Source: Sciurus carolinensis | Taxonomy: Eukaryota; Chordata; Mammalia; Rodentia; Sciuridae | Length of the DNA stretch: 64,000 nucleotides | Assembly (NCBI RefSeq): GCF_902686445.1 | Contig: NC_062224.1 | Location: 55,055,156-55,119,155, forward strand | Direction: 5' to 3' | Shown: positions 19,391 to 30,860 of the stretch, piece by piece | How positions within the stretch are numbered: position 1 is the first letter of the stretch | Layout of the letters: every line of letters starts with the position of its first letter | The notes under the pieces: model-generated | The model's input: only the letters and a program-made list of their open reading frames with translations | What the model was told of the DNA's origin: nothing | Databases searched by the model: none | Made by a program: the position numbers and the translations under genes

Positions 19391-19611
19391 TTTTTTTGGA
19401 GGGTGTGGTAACAGGATTGAACCAAGAAGTTTTTAACCACTGAGTCACATACCCAGTTCTTTTTTAAATTATTTTTTTAATTTTGAGAAGTTCTCATTAA
19501 GCTACTCAGGATCTTGCCAAGTTACTGAACCTGGTCTCAAATTTGCAATACTCCTACCTCAGCCTCCTGAGTCATTGGGATTACAGGCATGTGCCACTGC
19601 ACCTGATCTGT
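19391..19611 (-). mobile_element. B1-dID composite SINE, reverse
   Basis: A T-rich start (the A-tail), an ID half (GGATTGAACCAAGAAG, TTTTAACCACTGAGTCACAT), then a B1 half (CTCAGCCTCCTGAGTCATTG, GGGATTACAGGCATGTGCCA). GTTAAGTTCTT before and GTTTAGTTCTT after are a plausible target duplication. Confidence 0.85.
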
Positions 19612-19624
19612 GTTTAGTTCTTGA

Positions 19625-20070
19625 AGTTTAATTAGCTTTATATTTAGGATTCTCACCCCCTATAAGTTAATTTTTGTGGATGGATGAAAGTTCAGGCTTT
19701 TGTTTTTGGTTTTTGGATTTTTTTTCATATGGATATCTGATTGTTCCAATATCCCTTGCTGAAAACTATCATTTCTCCAGTGAAATACTTTTGCATTTTG
19801 CCAAAAACCAGTTGTCAATATATGTGAGTCTATTTCTTCCAAATGACAAACAGGGTATATCTATCTATTAAATTAGGTCTTTCTTAAATTCCCTCATTTT
19901 GTTTGAAATTTTCACAATATAGATCTTTCACACATTTTGTTAAATTTGTCCTCATTTTGTATTTTTATGCCATTATCAGTTGTATTGGGCTTTTCATAAA
20001 TTTCAATTTCTGATTTTTGCTGTTATATAGAAACATAATTGATTTTTGTTACAACTTTAAGTATATGATT
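19625..20070 (-). mobile_element. Old L1 ORF2 fragment, reverse
   Basis: Read in reverse, this resembles the L1 ORF2 region downstream of the RT domain. On the plus strand it shows the CATTTCTCCAGTGAAATACT and AACCAGTTGTCAATATATGT type segments and then the AGATCTTTCACACATTTTG/AATTTC segment. Highly diverged and inactive. Sequence to about 20330 may be further old-repeat material. Confidence 0.5.
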
Positions 20071-20720
20071 CATACATCATAACTTTTTTCTCTAAAATAT
20101 ACAACTCACTGTTACAGAATTTTGCAATCATTATAGTTCTTTAATTTTAAAACATTTGTGTCATTACCCAGAAAATTCTCCATTCCCATCCTGTCTCAAG
20201 CCCATGGTGACCACTAATCTAATTTCTGTCTCTTTCTCTGTTTGCCTATTTTTGATATTTCATTTTTGTTTAGTGAAATATTATTGTCATATTTTCCTTT
20301 AATTCTTTAAACATGATTTTCTTTAGCTATTGACCATATTTATAATAGCTGATTTAAGTCCTTAAAGGTTTGCTTGCTATGTTCAATGTTCAATGTCTGG
20401 GCTTCTTCAGGGACAGTTCTCTTGAATGCTTTTGTTCCCTCTATATGGGACAGACGTTCTGTCTGTGTGTTTGCCTTTAAAATCTTGATCAAAGCTAAGC
20501 ATTTTAAATAGTATGTGGCAACTCTGAAAATCAGATTTGCACCACTGCTTTCCTCAGAGTTAATTGTTGTTAGTGTTCTTGTCATTGATTTTGCTGTTTT
20601 TTCATGGCTTTCCTGATTAACTCTGTTAAGTCTGTCTTCTTCCTCATGGGTAGCCAATGATATCTCTGCTCTGTTAGCTTAATGGTCAGGTTAAAACTGG
20701 AAAGAGATTTCCTTAATGCT
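20071..20720. other. Unresolved, probably ancient repeat DNA
   Basis: AT-rich and pyrimidine-biased. No gene. The 105-codon minus-strand frame at 20340-20657 has no recognised domain and is probably chance. Confidence 0.4.
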
Positions 20721-20721
20721 G

Positions 20722-21068
20722 TGTTAGTTAGCTTTCCATTACTGTGGCAAAATACCTGATCTAATGGGTAAGGAGGAAAGGCTTATTTGGTTCAGTTTCA
20801 GAGTCTTCAGTCCATAATGGGTTGACCCTGCTGCTTTTGGATCTGTGGTGAGGTAGCCAGGAGCATTTGGGAAGGAAGCTGCTCACCTCATGATAGTTGG
20901 AAGTAAAAAGAGAGAGGAAGGGGTGAGGGTTCCAAAAACTCCTTCAAGGGCACACCCCCAGTGACCCAACTTCCTCCCACTAGTCCCCACCTCCTAAAGC
21001 CCCCACTGACTCCAAGTAGTGCCACAGACTGGAGACCAAGTCTGGAGAACAGTTATCCAAACCAGAGC
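20722..21068 (+). mobile_element. Interspersed LTR-like repeat, copy 1
   Basis: Begins TGTTAGTTAGCTTTCCATTA and contains AAATACCTGAT, a CCTCATGATAG block, and a C-rich segment (CACACCCCCAGTGACCCAAC). The same family occurs at 28331-28770. The start with TG and the length suggest a rodent MaLR-type LTR, but I cannot assign the family. Confidence 0.5.
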
Positions 21069-21526
21069 AAATGCCTTAAATGAATAATAAGTTTCCAAGA
21101 CTTTGATCTCTCTCTCTCTGTGAGTGTTTGTGTGTGATATTTTCAGTGCTCCAGCAGATAGTCTAAAATTTTGCCTTCACTTTTGCTTTCTGGTCTCACA
21201 GAGGCTTAAGGCCATGGAAGATGAGTGATTGGGACTTCACATGGTTTTCCTGGGCATGTGCCAAGTCCCATAGCTGCATGCACTCTTCGAGATGCCTAGG
21301 AATAAGTCAGAACTTTTAAAGCTTCCCATGGAGATCTCATCTTCATATTTTCATTTTACATCTTTTTGTTATTGTTGTTGACTCTTTTAAGCCCTGATTA
21401 GCAGCATTCATTTGGCAACTGTGATGTTAGACACTTTTCACTAATTATTTTTAACAAACACTGTAGTACTAATTGGACTGTTATTATAGAATAAACTTAT
21501 AGTCAGGTCAGATAGAGAAGCCCTGA

Positions 21527-21640
21527 AAGACAGGGCACATAGCGTGGTGGTACAGTGCTTCCTAATAGGTAGGAGGCCCTAAGTTCAATTCTTAGCACCC
21601 AAACTAACTAACTAAATAAATAAAGACTTAAAAATGGAGT
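21527..21640 (+). mobile_element. ID-type SINE, degraded
   Basis: GCGTGGTGGTACAGTGCTTC, then GTTCAATTCTTAGCACCC and an A-rich AAATAAATAAAG tail resemble an ID element with tRNA-derived A and B boxes. Confidence 0.55.
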
Positions 21641-22129
21641 GCCTTAGAAAGTTCTCTTGAGGTGGGGCTATGAGAGCGCTATAAACTCATTCCCTCCCAT
21701 TCAGTTGCTACTAGACAGCTGACTTTCATTATAATTATGAGATGTTTGGTTTTCAAGGTTACTGTGGACATGGGGAGAGGGCAACAAGAATGGGGTAAGT
21801 CAAAACACAAAAAACTCATTGTTTTTACTAAACTGAGTTGTTTTTCTGAAATGAATGCTCTTCCAATTGCTACAAGTCTTTGGTTAGTTTCCAGAATTCT
21901 GAAAAAGTTGATTTTGATATTTGCTATTGTGCTTTCATTGTTTTTATGGAGGATCAGATTTTTGAAGGTCTTTACCATTCTGGAAGTACTTCCAATATAA
22001 TGAGTTTTGATATGTATATCTTACATCTTCTTAACCTTGCATAATGACTGTGCTAATTAACATTTCACCAACAGCACCTAAAAGTTCTCTGTTCTCCACA
22101 TCCTCATCACTTTTGTGTCTTTTTTTTTC

Positions 22130-22236
22130 TTTCTTTCATTCCCTCTTTTTGTTACTGGGACTTGAAATCAGGTCCTGGAAACATTCTGGGCAAGTGCTGT
22201 ACCACTGAGTTACATCACCACACCTACTTTTTGTAT
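22130..22236 (-). mobile_element. ID SINE, reverse, inside an old L1
   Basis: A T-rich start, then TACTGGGACTTGAAATCAGG, GGGCAAGTGCTGTACCACTG and AGTTACATCACCACACC: the reverse complement of the ID A-box/B-box region. Confidence 0.6.
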
Positions 22237-22269
22237 TTTTATTATTAGCCATTCTAAATGGGATAAGAT

Positions 22270-22817
22270 CCTTGGTTTATACCCAAAGGACTTAAAATTA
22301 GCATACTATAGTAACACAGCCACATCAATGTTTATAGCAGCTCAATTCACAATAACTAGATTGTGGAACCAATCCAGATGCCCTTCAACAGATGAATGGA
22401 TAAAGAAACTGTGGAATATATACACAATGGAATATTAATCAGTCATAAAGAATAATAATATTATGGCATTTGCAAATAAATGGATGGAATTGGAAAATAT
22501 ATCTAAGTGAAATAAGCCAATCCCCAAAACCCAAAGGCAAAACGTTTTCCCTGATAAGTGGATGATGATATATAATGGGGGTGGGAGTGGGGAGTGAGAG
22601 AAGAATGGAGGAACTTTAGATTCTGTAGAAGGAAATGAGGGGGGTATGAAAAATCATGGAATGAGACAGACATCATTACCCTATGTACATGTATGATTAC
22701 ACAAGTGGTATGACTCTTTATTCTGTACAATCATAGAAATGAAGTGATGTACCCATTTGTGTACAATGAATCAAATGCAGTTTGCAAAAAATAAAAAAAT
22801 ACATGAATATTTTTTTA
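22270..22817 (+). mobile_element. 5'-truncated L1 (last part of ORF2 plus 3' UTR)
   Basis: Starts in the LYPKDLK-coding segment of ORF2 (CTTGGTTTATACCCAAAGG) and runs through the ORF2 C-terminus, a G-rich 3' UTR (AATGGGGGTGGGAGTGGGG) and an A-rich tail. Flanking AAATGGGATAAGAT (22256-22269) and AAATGGTGTAAGAT (22818-22831) form a target duplication inside an old reverse L1. Severe 5' truncation is the usual outcome of target-primed reverse transcription. Confidence 0.85.
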
Positions 22818-23344
22818 AAATGGTGTAAGATAATATCTCATTGTGGTTTTCATTTGCATCTCCCTGATGATTTTTTTCATATTTTCTGACATTTCTATTT
22901 GTTCTTCTGAGAATATCTATTCAGATCATTTGACCATTTTTAAACTAGACTTTTTGTTGTTGAGGTTTTTTTAATTTCTTGTTTATTCTGGATGTTAGTA
23001 CTAGTACTTTTTGTGGATTCAGTGACTCAAAGTATGGTCCCAATGAATTTCAGCTTTAGAAAGATCTTGTTTATTTCTCCTTATCCTCTTGGAAAAAGAG
23101 CATCAGGTTAGGTTAGAAAGCATTTGCTTCCTATTTGCATGTATGTATGTGCACACACACACACATACACATTCCTTTCTTTTAGAATCTGGAGGGAAGT
23201 CTTTTCATGAGACTCTGTGGGATATTTCTTAAGCTGAACAAAATCTGCTTATTAAATTTCCTTAACTCAATGGTGCAATTTAATCCTTAATGGACAGAAT
23301 ATTAGAGAGTCACATGAAAAAGTTCTAAAAGTTTAATATCCTGG

Positions 23345-23835
23345 GGAGGAGAGAAGAAAAAGGATAATGGTGAGAGGTTGGATAATGAGCACCTACACAA
23401 AGTAAGCTAGAAGCAGGAAGATATAGTGCTCTATAGTGGGGAACTGAAGGTTACTGTAAGCTATTGTGCATTTTATGAATACCAGGAGCTCAAAGCCTCT
23501 AAACACAAAGTAATGATATGAAGATGGAAATGTGAATTACTCTGATTTGATAGGGGAGGTAGTTAAGGATGGAATAGCAAGTAAGAAAACACAGGAGGAG
23601 TAAGTTTAATTTTTCTTCAACACAATGGGTTGGCTATAGTTTTCAATAACATACTATATATTTTACTAAGAACTAAAAGAGAGAAGTTCAAAGAATCCAA
23701 ATGAAAAAATGATAAGGAGATGGACATGATAATTAGTCTAATTTGATTAGTGCATGCTGATACATGTGTTGAAATATCACACTGTACCCATAAATACAAT
23801 ATGATTTTGTCAAATATAAAATAAAATAATAAAAT
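23345..23835 (+). mobile_element. Ancient L1 3' UTR fragments (L1MA/MB-like)
   Basis: GAGAGGTTGGATAATGAGCA, GTGCTCTATAGTGGGGAAC, then AATGATAAGGAGATGGACAT, CTAATTTGATTAGTGCATGC and CACTGTACCCATAAATACAA resemble old mammalian L1 3' ends. Some segments appear twice (23340-23560 and 23620-23830), suggesting two partial copies or a duplication. Confidence 0.55.
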
Positions 23836-24236
23836 ACTGTAGGGGACTTAGACTCAAAGGGGAAAAAATGATCTCAGTTGAATGGCCAATATTATTTATA
23901 AAATTTAAATATTTTATTTTCACTTATTGTAGATGTAATGTATTTTCACTTAAAAAATAACCACATTAATAAAACAAAATAGAATCACTATAGCTTTAGA
24001 ATACATCTTGCCAAATTATTGATTAAATGGTCTTACCTTGTTCCTTTTATTTTTTGGCTCATTTATTCTCAAATATTTATGCTAAATGTAAAGTCAATTT
24101 GAAAAGTTCCACAGTTAATTTTATTGGGATTTTAATATCACATTGAATTTATAAATCCATTGGTAAAGAATACATGTATAGTATTAAAAATTTCTTTCTT
24201 TTATTGTATGCCTTCAACAAAATTTATTATTTTCTT

Positions 24237-24736
24237 NNNNNNNNNNNNNNNNNNNNNNNNNNNNNNNNNNNNNNNNNNNNNNNNNNNNNNNNNNNNNNNN
24301 NNNNNNNNNNNNNNNNNNNNNNNNNNNNNNNNNNNNNNNNNNNNNNNNNNNNNNNNNNNNNNNNNNNNNNNNNNNNNNNNNNNNNNNNNNNNNNNNNNNN
24401 NNNNNNNNNNNNNNNNNNNNNNNNNNNNNNNNNNNNNNNNNNNNNNNNNNNNNNNNNNNNNNNNNNNNNNNNNNNNNNNNNNNNNNNNNNNNNNNNNNNN
24501 NNNNNNNNNNNNNNNNNNNNNNNNNNNNNNNNNNNNNNNNNNNNNNNNNNNNNNNNNNNNNNNNNNNNNNNNNNNNNNNNNNNNNNNNNNNNNNNNNNNN
24601 NNNNNNNNNNNNNNNNNNNNNNNNNNNNNNNNNNNNNNNNNNNNNNNNNNNNNNNNNNNNNNNNNNNNNNNNNNNNNNNNNNNNNNNNNNNNNNNNNNNN
24701 NNNNNNNNNNNNNNNNNNNNNNNNNNNNNNNNNNNN
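24237..24736. other. Assembly gap (500 N)
   Basis: Exactly 500 undetermined bases between AT-rich sequence and CCCTGTCTATGG. The round number suggests either an estimated or a default gap size. Frames reported across it are artefacts. Confidence 0.98.
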
Positions 24737-25755
24737 CCCTGTCTATGGCACTTAAATTAACTCAGTTCATTTTTATTTCAGGGATTTATTTGATCCTCTG
24801 GTCATCCAGTTTCACTACATTTTACAAACCCAGAGGAGTTATGATGAACTATTAATGAGTTTCTTATTGGTGGCATTGGATCGACATGTAATGTAATTGC
24901 ACCAAAGTGACATCATGTATATACAAATCCCCTCTTACTGAAAAGAATTTCAATTCCATCCTATTTTTCTCCCCTCTCATTTCTTTCATTTATTTCCTTC
25001 TATCCTTTCACACATACACTTGGCCCCACACGTGGTGCTGCTCTGTGTCACATATCTATCCTTTTCACTCTTTCGCCCGCTCACTGTTGTGGGCACATGC
25101 ACATCCCTACCACTCATTCTGTCGGAGTCTCTTCCATGCTGAGTTTCTCACCCTTAAATACACATGACCTCAAGTCTGTAATTTCCTACAGATGTGCAGT
25201 GTCCCTGGAGCCACATTCCCCCTCCTTTGAGCACACAGCCTTTCTCCAACACAGTCTCACTCTCAAGAATACACCCACATCTGCAGGCACTCAGGCTTTT
25301 GTCGTGGGCCCCTCCCACACCTCCGGTGTCTTGCTGGTGATCAGAGTAGGGACAGGAGACAGGAAGGGTGGGGGAGATACCAGTAAGTCATTGGGCCTCC
25401 ACCCACATTTTCTTTTTAATTTGTTTTCTTGCATTTCTTTCTTCCTTTCTGGTAAGCAGAGAGAGAACTTGCTAAATAGTGTGGTATGGCACTTTCTAAG
25501 TGTAGATGTGGTGAAAAGGATGATTGAGGGGGAGATGCATTCCAGGGACTCTTAACAGTGATGCCATCGAGGGGAGAGAGAAACATTTAGTGTTCTGAAA
25601 GAGAAGGACCTGCCTCTTTAAACAGCTGCCTTTCTAAGAATTCTTACCACTAGGGATATTTCATAGAGGTCAGACATTGTATCTCTACAAAAGAGATTGA
25701 TCTCTAGAAGAGACAACATATCAAATTATAAGTGATTACTGAGTATTCATCTACA
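24737..25755. other. Apparently unique non-coding DNA
   Basis: Includes a C-rich, CACAC-containing stretch (24960-25320). The longest frame (25097-25555, 152 codons) is serine/histidine/leucine-rich with no domain I recognise, no splice context and no codon signature, so I do not call it a gene. Confidence 0.5.
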
Positions 25756-25756
25756 G

Positions 25757-25981
25757 CAGGGGTTGGCAAACTTTTTCTGGAAAAGGGTCAGATAGTAAGT
25801 ATTTCAGACTTTGAAGACTCTGTGTTCTCTGATGCAATTACTCAAGTTGGCTGTTATAGAGTGAAAACAGCTACAGACCATACATACATGACTAGATAGG
25901 GCTGCAATCCCATGAAATTTTATTTTTGAAAACAGGCAGTGGGCTGGATTTGGACCAGGGTCTGTAGTTTACAGACTCTTG
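25757..25981 (+). mobile_element. hAT-Charlie-type MITE (MER element)
   Basis: Left end CAGGGGTTGGCAAACTTTTT, and right end that reads CAAGAGTCTGTAAACTACAG in reverse, giving imperfect terminal inverted repeats. Internal AAACAGGCAGTGGGCTGGAT and GGGTCAGATAGTAAGTATTT are typical of a non-autonomous mammalian hAT family. The 8-bp flanks (ATCTACAG / ATCTGCCT) are only weakly alike. It encodes nothing. Confidence 0.75.
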
Positions 25982-25984
25982 ATC

Positions 25985-27180
25985 TGCCTAAATAATAGCA
26001 TGTTTCCCTACATATATATATATATATATATTTTTTTTTTGGTTGCACCATCTAACTTAAAAATGGATAGGATAATATCTATCATAATTGACAGACATAA
26101 ACAAATCTAATATATATTACATATTATTATATAATTTTCTTCTGGTGGCCTTAGAGTCATGTAAAAGAGATGAGATCATTTTCTAAAGTAGTGACCATCT
26201 CACATCACAAGAACAGATAAACGATGTATTCAACTATGAGCCCCAATTAAATTTCTGTCAGAATCAGGCTTTCAATTCTTAGGTGGGTGATTATATGCAA
26301 GATGTTCCTGATGCCAGAGAGGACAACATACTATAGGAATGAGCCCCAGGACAGAGGAATTGGGACATTGGGAGTTCGTGAGGCCTTGCTAGTGTGCATG
26401 TCCAAGAGGGGCACAGCCACAATGAGAATTGGGGAGTAGGGATAGCATAAGTGCACAGGGTATAAGGTGGGAGTGGAAAGATAGTGAACACCAAAACTGC
26501 AGTTGGGGAACACTTAAGGGATTTGTTCCGACTCTAGCAATAGAGGTTTCATTTAGTTTTTATTTTTATTTTTTTCTGCACCAGGATAATTTCATCTGCA
26601 TGTCTAGTTCTTGAGTCAACTAGCTATAGAGTAGAGAGATGGACTCAGGAAACAAATGTCCTGGAGATATTCCATATGGGTAGTTGCAGGTTTTCATGTT
26701 GTTGTACTCTTTATTTACTTTCCTAGCTCTTGAAATGCTATTTAAATTTGGCAATGCTTTATGAATAATAGAATATGATGAAATTGTTATGAAAAAGATT
26801 TATGCATAATGACATATTTACACAGTATATTGTGAAAGGAAAAAGAAAAGCAGATTTACAAAGATGCTTATGTAGGAAAATCTTGCATTTGTGTGTATGT
26901 GTACATGTGTATGTGCATATGTGTTTATATGGACAGGGCATACATACACATTTGCCTAGAAAAAAGTTTATACGAATATGTATGAGTTTTAAATAGTGAT
27001 CATCTCTGAGCTACATGGGGCTACCAAGTTACTCTGTTTTCTCCTTATTCATTTCTCTTTATTTTTGTCTCTTTCTCTTCTGCTACATGGGCAAGTATTG
27101 GACTTTTACTTCAAAAGAGCAATGAGGAGATTTCTACATAAAATGGTTATTAAAAGTTTTATAGTCATGCCTCTAATTCT
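25985..27180. other. Non-coding DNA with microsatellites
   Basis: (TA)n-T run at 26010-26040 and a TG/TATG-rich stretch at 26893-26925. No gene supported. Confidence 0.5.
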
Positions 27181-27320
27181 TTTTTTTAATTTTTTTTCTT
27201 TTTTAGATATTGGTAGACATTTATTTTATTCATCTATTTTTATGTGGTGCTGAGAATCGAACCCAGTGCCTCACATGCTAGGCAAGCGCTCTACCACTGA
27301 GTCACAACTCCAGCCCCTAC
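27181..27320 (-). mobile_element. ID SINE, reverse, with perfect target duplication
   Basis: T-rich start, GTGGTGCTGAGAATCGAACC, CTAGGCAAGCGCTCTACCAC, TGAGTCACAACTCCAGCCCC: a well-preserved reverse ID element. TCATGCCTCTAATTCT occurs at 27165-27180 and again at 27321-27336, a perfect 16-bp target duplication. It is one of the youngest SINEs in the window. Confidence 0.92.
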
Positions 27321-27559
27321 TCATGCCTCTAATTCTTAAAAGAGGAATGCAGATGTGAAGACAAAGGAAGAGAAAGTTCTATTCTTTACCATATCACATC
27401 CTCTTTGCTCTTTTTCACATGGGTTGTTTGGAATAGATTTCACTTCCAGTCATGATGCAAGAATGTATTTTTATCAAGCAAAGGAATAACTTTTATCCAT
27501 GTGATAAACATTGTAAATGGGTAAATTGTCATATTACAGAAGAAAAATTGTTGGAAGCA

Positions 27560-27715
27560 GTGTTCTGCACAATTTTAGGCAAATTCCCTAAGCTTTCTGA
27601 AAATTGTTTCCTTGTTCCTAAGATGGGATTAGTAATACAAATTTTACAAGTGTGTAAAGATTAAATGTCAATTTATTGAAACTATCTAGCAGAGCCTAAT
27701 GTATGGTTCTTGCTA
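27560..27715 (+). mobile_element. MIR fragment
   Basis: TAGGCAAATTCCCTAAGCTT, GGGATTAGTAATACAAATTT and the GTGTGTAAAGATTAAATG segment follow MIR order. An A run with GAAGAAAG follows at 27718-27735. Diverged. Confidence 0.55.
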
Positions 27716-27735
27716 AGAAAAAAAAAAAAAGAAGA

Positions 27736-28330
27736 AAGTGAACTTTTCTTTTCACTGTTTCATTTTCCTCCAGCCACAGCTTTCCTGAGAAGAGAATGAA
27801 CTGTGTTATACTGCCATCTTCAATAAGCCCCCTTGTGTATTCTTCCTCAAATCCCAAGCCATTTGCTTTCTCTTTTTCTCTAAGAAGGCAAATATCCAGA
27901 TGTCAAGAATATCCAGGAGTAGGAAACAGATGGCAATCCAGTATGTGCTTTGAATGGCCAATATAATTTTATTTAAAAATGGAACTCTAAAAATAACTTT
28001 TGCAATAAGTCAATTATACTTGATAACATCATGTTTTTAAAGGAAACCTGATTCAGGCAGGTTCATTTTAAACCAGAGATTTGGCTTACTGAGTGTAAAA
28101 TCATTTCCCCTTGTTCTTGTTTCCCACTGAATTACCACCCTCTTGCCCTGCTCTCCTGCACCAAAAGGCCACAAAATTTACACAAGATTCAGTTTTTTCT
28201 CATGAATGAAAGATTGCCATGGCAATGTGTATATTTCCTGATTTTTAGTTCTTTACACATAACTGTGATTTGGCATGTTTTACCTCCTAATCAGGGTTAT
28301 TAGGACTTTAATTATAGACATAGGAATTTG
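27736..28330. other. Unannotated non-coding DNA
   Basis: No repeat or gene recognised with confidence. Confidence 0.4.
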
Positions 28331-28770
28331 TGTTAGTCAACTTTCTGTTGCCATGACCAAATACCCTGACAAGAACTTAAAGGAGAAAAAGTTTATTTGG
28401 AGCTCATGATTTCAGAGGTTCAGTTCTTGATCAGACAACTGCATTGCTTTGGGTCTGAGGTGAGGCAGAACATTATGGAAAAAGGGCATGACAGGAGAGT
28501 AAAAGCTTATGATAGGAGAGAAAAAGCAAGGAGTCAGGGATAAGATGTAATCCCCAAGGACACAACCCAACTGAACTATTTCCTCCATTCCCACCCTACT
28601 TACCTATAGTTACCACCCTATAAATCCATTCAAATTATGAATCCATTAAGTGAATTAATCCAATAAGGTTACAGCTTTCATAATCTAATATTTCATCTCT
28701 AAATATTGTTATAGTATGTTGAACACATGAACTTTTTAGGGCATACTTCATATCTAAATCATAATAGTAT
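28331..28770 (+). mobile_element. Interspersed LTR-like repeat, copy 2
   Basis: TGTTAGTCAACTTTCTGTTG, AAATACCCTGAC, GTTTATTTGGAGCTCATGAT, CATGAACTTTTTAGGGCATA and a CTAAATCATAATAG end. Same family as 20722-21068. It starts TG and probably ends in CA-like sequence. Rodent MaLR-type LTR suspected. Confidence 0.5.
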
Positions 28771-28929
28771 TAATATTGATTATGTGATTTTTTTTCATAT
28801 CTAGGGGAAACAATCTCAAACTGAACTCTTAAACTGAGCTCATAAACTTTTCATAAACTCTTCATATACTTTCTCTTCTGATTAATCCCTGGTAACTTCA
28901 AGGTAAGCTTCCCAACTGTTGTCTTTGCT

Positions 28930-29515
28930 TCTAACCTTTTTGACCCTAAATCCATTCTCCATCCATTCTATTACCAAATGCAAATTTGATGATGACACTT
29001 TTATTTACAAAGACCTATAAACTTCAATTTTTCTAATGCGGCATTCAGGAATCTTTGTAGTCTTGGATCTGGATGCATCTCCTGACATTTTCTCCTTCCT
29101 GTGTTCCATTCCAGCTGCACTAAACGGATTCCAAATCCCTGCATACAACACACTATCTCACAAATTCAGCTTTTGGCTCATACCTACTCCTTTGGAATGC
29201 ATTTAATCTTCTTATTGTCTAACTTCTACTTGTTCTTTAAGATATAATTCAAGGATGAAAATTCTGTGAAGATTTCCAACCTCTCCCAAATAGATGAATT
29301 CCATCTCTTGGTGTGCTTTCTTATGTAACTTTTTCATTGTGCTCATCAAGTTGAATTATTTATGAGTTTGTATCTTAAACAGCTCTATTAGCTCTTGGAG
29401 GGAAGCTACCTCATTTTATTGTGTCTCTGAAGTATATGTCGCAGAAACTGACAGACTGTAAACATTAACAGATGTTTGATCAGTAAATTAATTAATAAGT
29501 GAATTAATTCATGGA
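28930..29515 (+). mobile_element. L2-like LINE fragment
   Basis: The 3' part (29380-29510) contains AGCTCTTGGAGGGAAGCTAC and a GATGTTTGATCAGTAAATTA end resembling the L2 3' tail. The upstream TCTGTGAAGATTTCCAACC segment fits L2 too. Ancient. Confidence 0.45.
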
Positions 29516-29519
29516 ATGA

Positions 29520-29960
29520 GATTCATTATCAATTGCTTCATAATGATTACCTCAAGCTTAGAGGGATAACATTTGTTATCTCACACCTTTTCTGAAAGTC
29601 AGGATTTTCAGAGCAGTTTAGCTGGCGGTTTTGCCTCAGGGGCTCTCATGAGATCACAGTCAAAGCTCTAACCTGGGGCTGCAGTCATCTGAAGGCTTGT
29701 CTGGGACTGGATGCTTCAGTTCATTTCCAGAGGGTACTCATGACAGGGCAGTTGGCTTTCCCAAGAGCAAGTGATCAGAGAGACAGGGAAAGCGGAATCC
29801 AGATGAAGTCTCGATATCTTCTGTAACTTAATTTCAGAAGTGATGTATCATTGTGTCTGCTGTATTCTGTTGAACATGCTGACCACCAAGTACAGTGTGG
29901 GAAGTCGGCTACGTGAGGGTGTGGATATCAGGAAGTGAGGATCATTGGGGGTCATCTTGG
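29520..29960 (+). mobile_element. Ancient interspersed repeat, family not assigned
   Basis: AACATTTGTTATCTCACACC, GGGGCTGCAGTCATCTGAAG, GGCTTGTCTGGGACTGGATG and CATGACAGGGCAGTTGGCTT look like a known type of old mammalian non-autonomous repeat seen across placentals. I cannot name the family with certainty. Confidence 0.4.
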
Positions 29961-30028
29961 AGGTTGGTTAGAACTAGAAGCAAGTATTCTCAATGTTCCT
30001 AAGGCAACAACCTCTTTCACCTATTTCT

Positions 30029-30371
30029 TTTCTTTTCTTGGTATCAGGGATTGAACCCAGGGGTGCTTAACCACTGAGCCACATCCCAGACCTTTTTTTT
30101 TCTCTACATTTCTATATATGTGTCTTTATTTGACCACAGTAAGGATTTCAAGTTTATATAACAATTGATCCTCCCAGATAATTGGTTTATAGTTTTAGAG
30201 AGATTTGTGCCAAATATTTTACTCTGGTCTTATTTTGGGGGCCCAGAACTTTTTTATATTTTATTTGAGACAGGGTCTCACTAAATTGCTGAGAATGGCT
30301 TTGAACTTGCAATCCTCCTGCCTCGGTCTCCCCACCTACTGGGATTACAGGCTTATGCTTCTGCACTCAGT
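30029..30371 (-). mobile_element. B1-dID SINE, reverse, with an expanded linker
   Basis: ID half at 30036-30095 (GGTATCAGGGATTGAACCCA, CTTAACCACTGAGCCACATC) and B1 half at 30258-30371 (GAGACAGGGTCTCACTAAAT, TGGGATTACAGGCTTATGC). They are separated by about 150 extra bases where related copies have a 10-30-base linker. TCTTTCACCTATTTCT at 30013-30028 and 30372-30387 is a perfect target duplication enclosing the whole, so both halves belong to one insertion. Confidence 0.85.
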
Positions 30372-30617
30372 TCTTTCACCTATTTCTAAGACCATTTCTA
30401 GACATAAAATCTTCAGAGAGCAAAAACCGAGTGAATCACACAGAGTCTTGGGAGTGCCTCCCTAATTTCTGGAAACTATTTTGTAATTAATGAGAAAATT
30501 TTTGTAGGGAAGAATTAAAAGACAGAGAAACACATTTCTATGGACATTATAGATTCCACAGCACTGACCAAGTTGTATTATTGTCCCACCAATGAGTTGT
30601 ATTATTACTGATTCTAA

Positions 30618-30840
30618 TTTTTTTTTTTTTGGTACCAGAGATTAAACCAGATATGCTTAACCACTGAATCACATCTCTAGTCCTTCTATTTATTTAATTT
30701 TATTTATTTATTTTGACATAGGGTCTTACTTAATTGCTTAGGGCCTCATTAAATTGCTGAGGCTGGCTTTGAATTTATAATTCTCCCACCTCGGCTTCCT
30801 GAGTCACTGGGATTACAGGTGTGGGCCACCACACCTGACT
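30618..30840 (-). mobile_element. B1-dID composite SINE, reverse
   Basis: T-run, GGTACCAGAGATTAAACCAG, CTTAACCACTGAATCACATC, an AT-rich linker, then GAGGCTGGCTTTGAATTTAT and CACTGGGATTACAGGTGTGG. Flanks TGTATTATTACTGATTCTAA (about 30598-30617) and TGCATTATTACTCATTCTAA (30841-30860) form an 18/20 target duplication. Confidence 0.9.
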
Positions 30841-30860
30841 TGCATTATTACTCATTCTAA

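Larger units (their letters stand above)
22030..23020 (-). mobile_element. Old L1 fragment, reverse, carrying two nested insertions
   Basis: Reverse-strand L1 ORF2 3' region: CATTTCACCAACAGCACCTA and CTCCACATCCTCATCAC, interrupted by an ID SINE (22130-22236) and a plus-strand truncated L1 (22270-22817). It then continues with ATATCTCATTGTGGTTTTC, CATTTGCATCTCCCTGATGA and TATTCAGATCATTTGACC. Confidence 0.7.

Noticed and set aside
24160..24855. Frames of 193 and 231 codons
   Set aside because: They consist mostly of undetermined residues from the 500-N gap.
25097..25555. 152-codon open frame, longest outside a transposable element
   Set aside because: No domain, signal or repeat-like amino-acid pattern; overlaps CACA-rich low-complexity DNA; no splice or poly(A) context. 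Conservation or RNA evidence would be needed.
27214..27318. tRNA-like A and B boxes in reverse orientation
   Set aside because: They belong to an ID SINE with an A-tail and target duplication, not to a tRNA gene.
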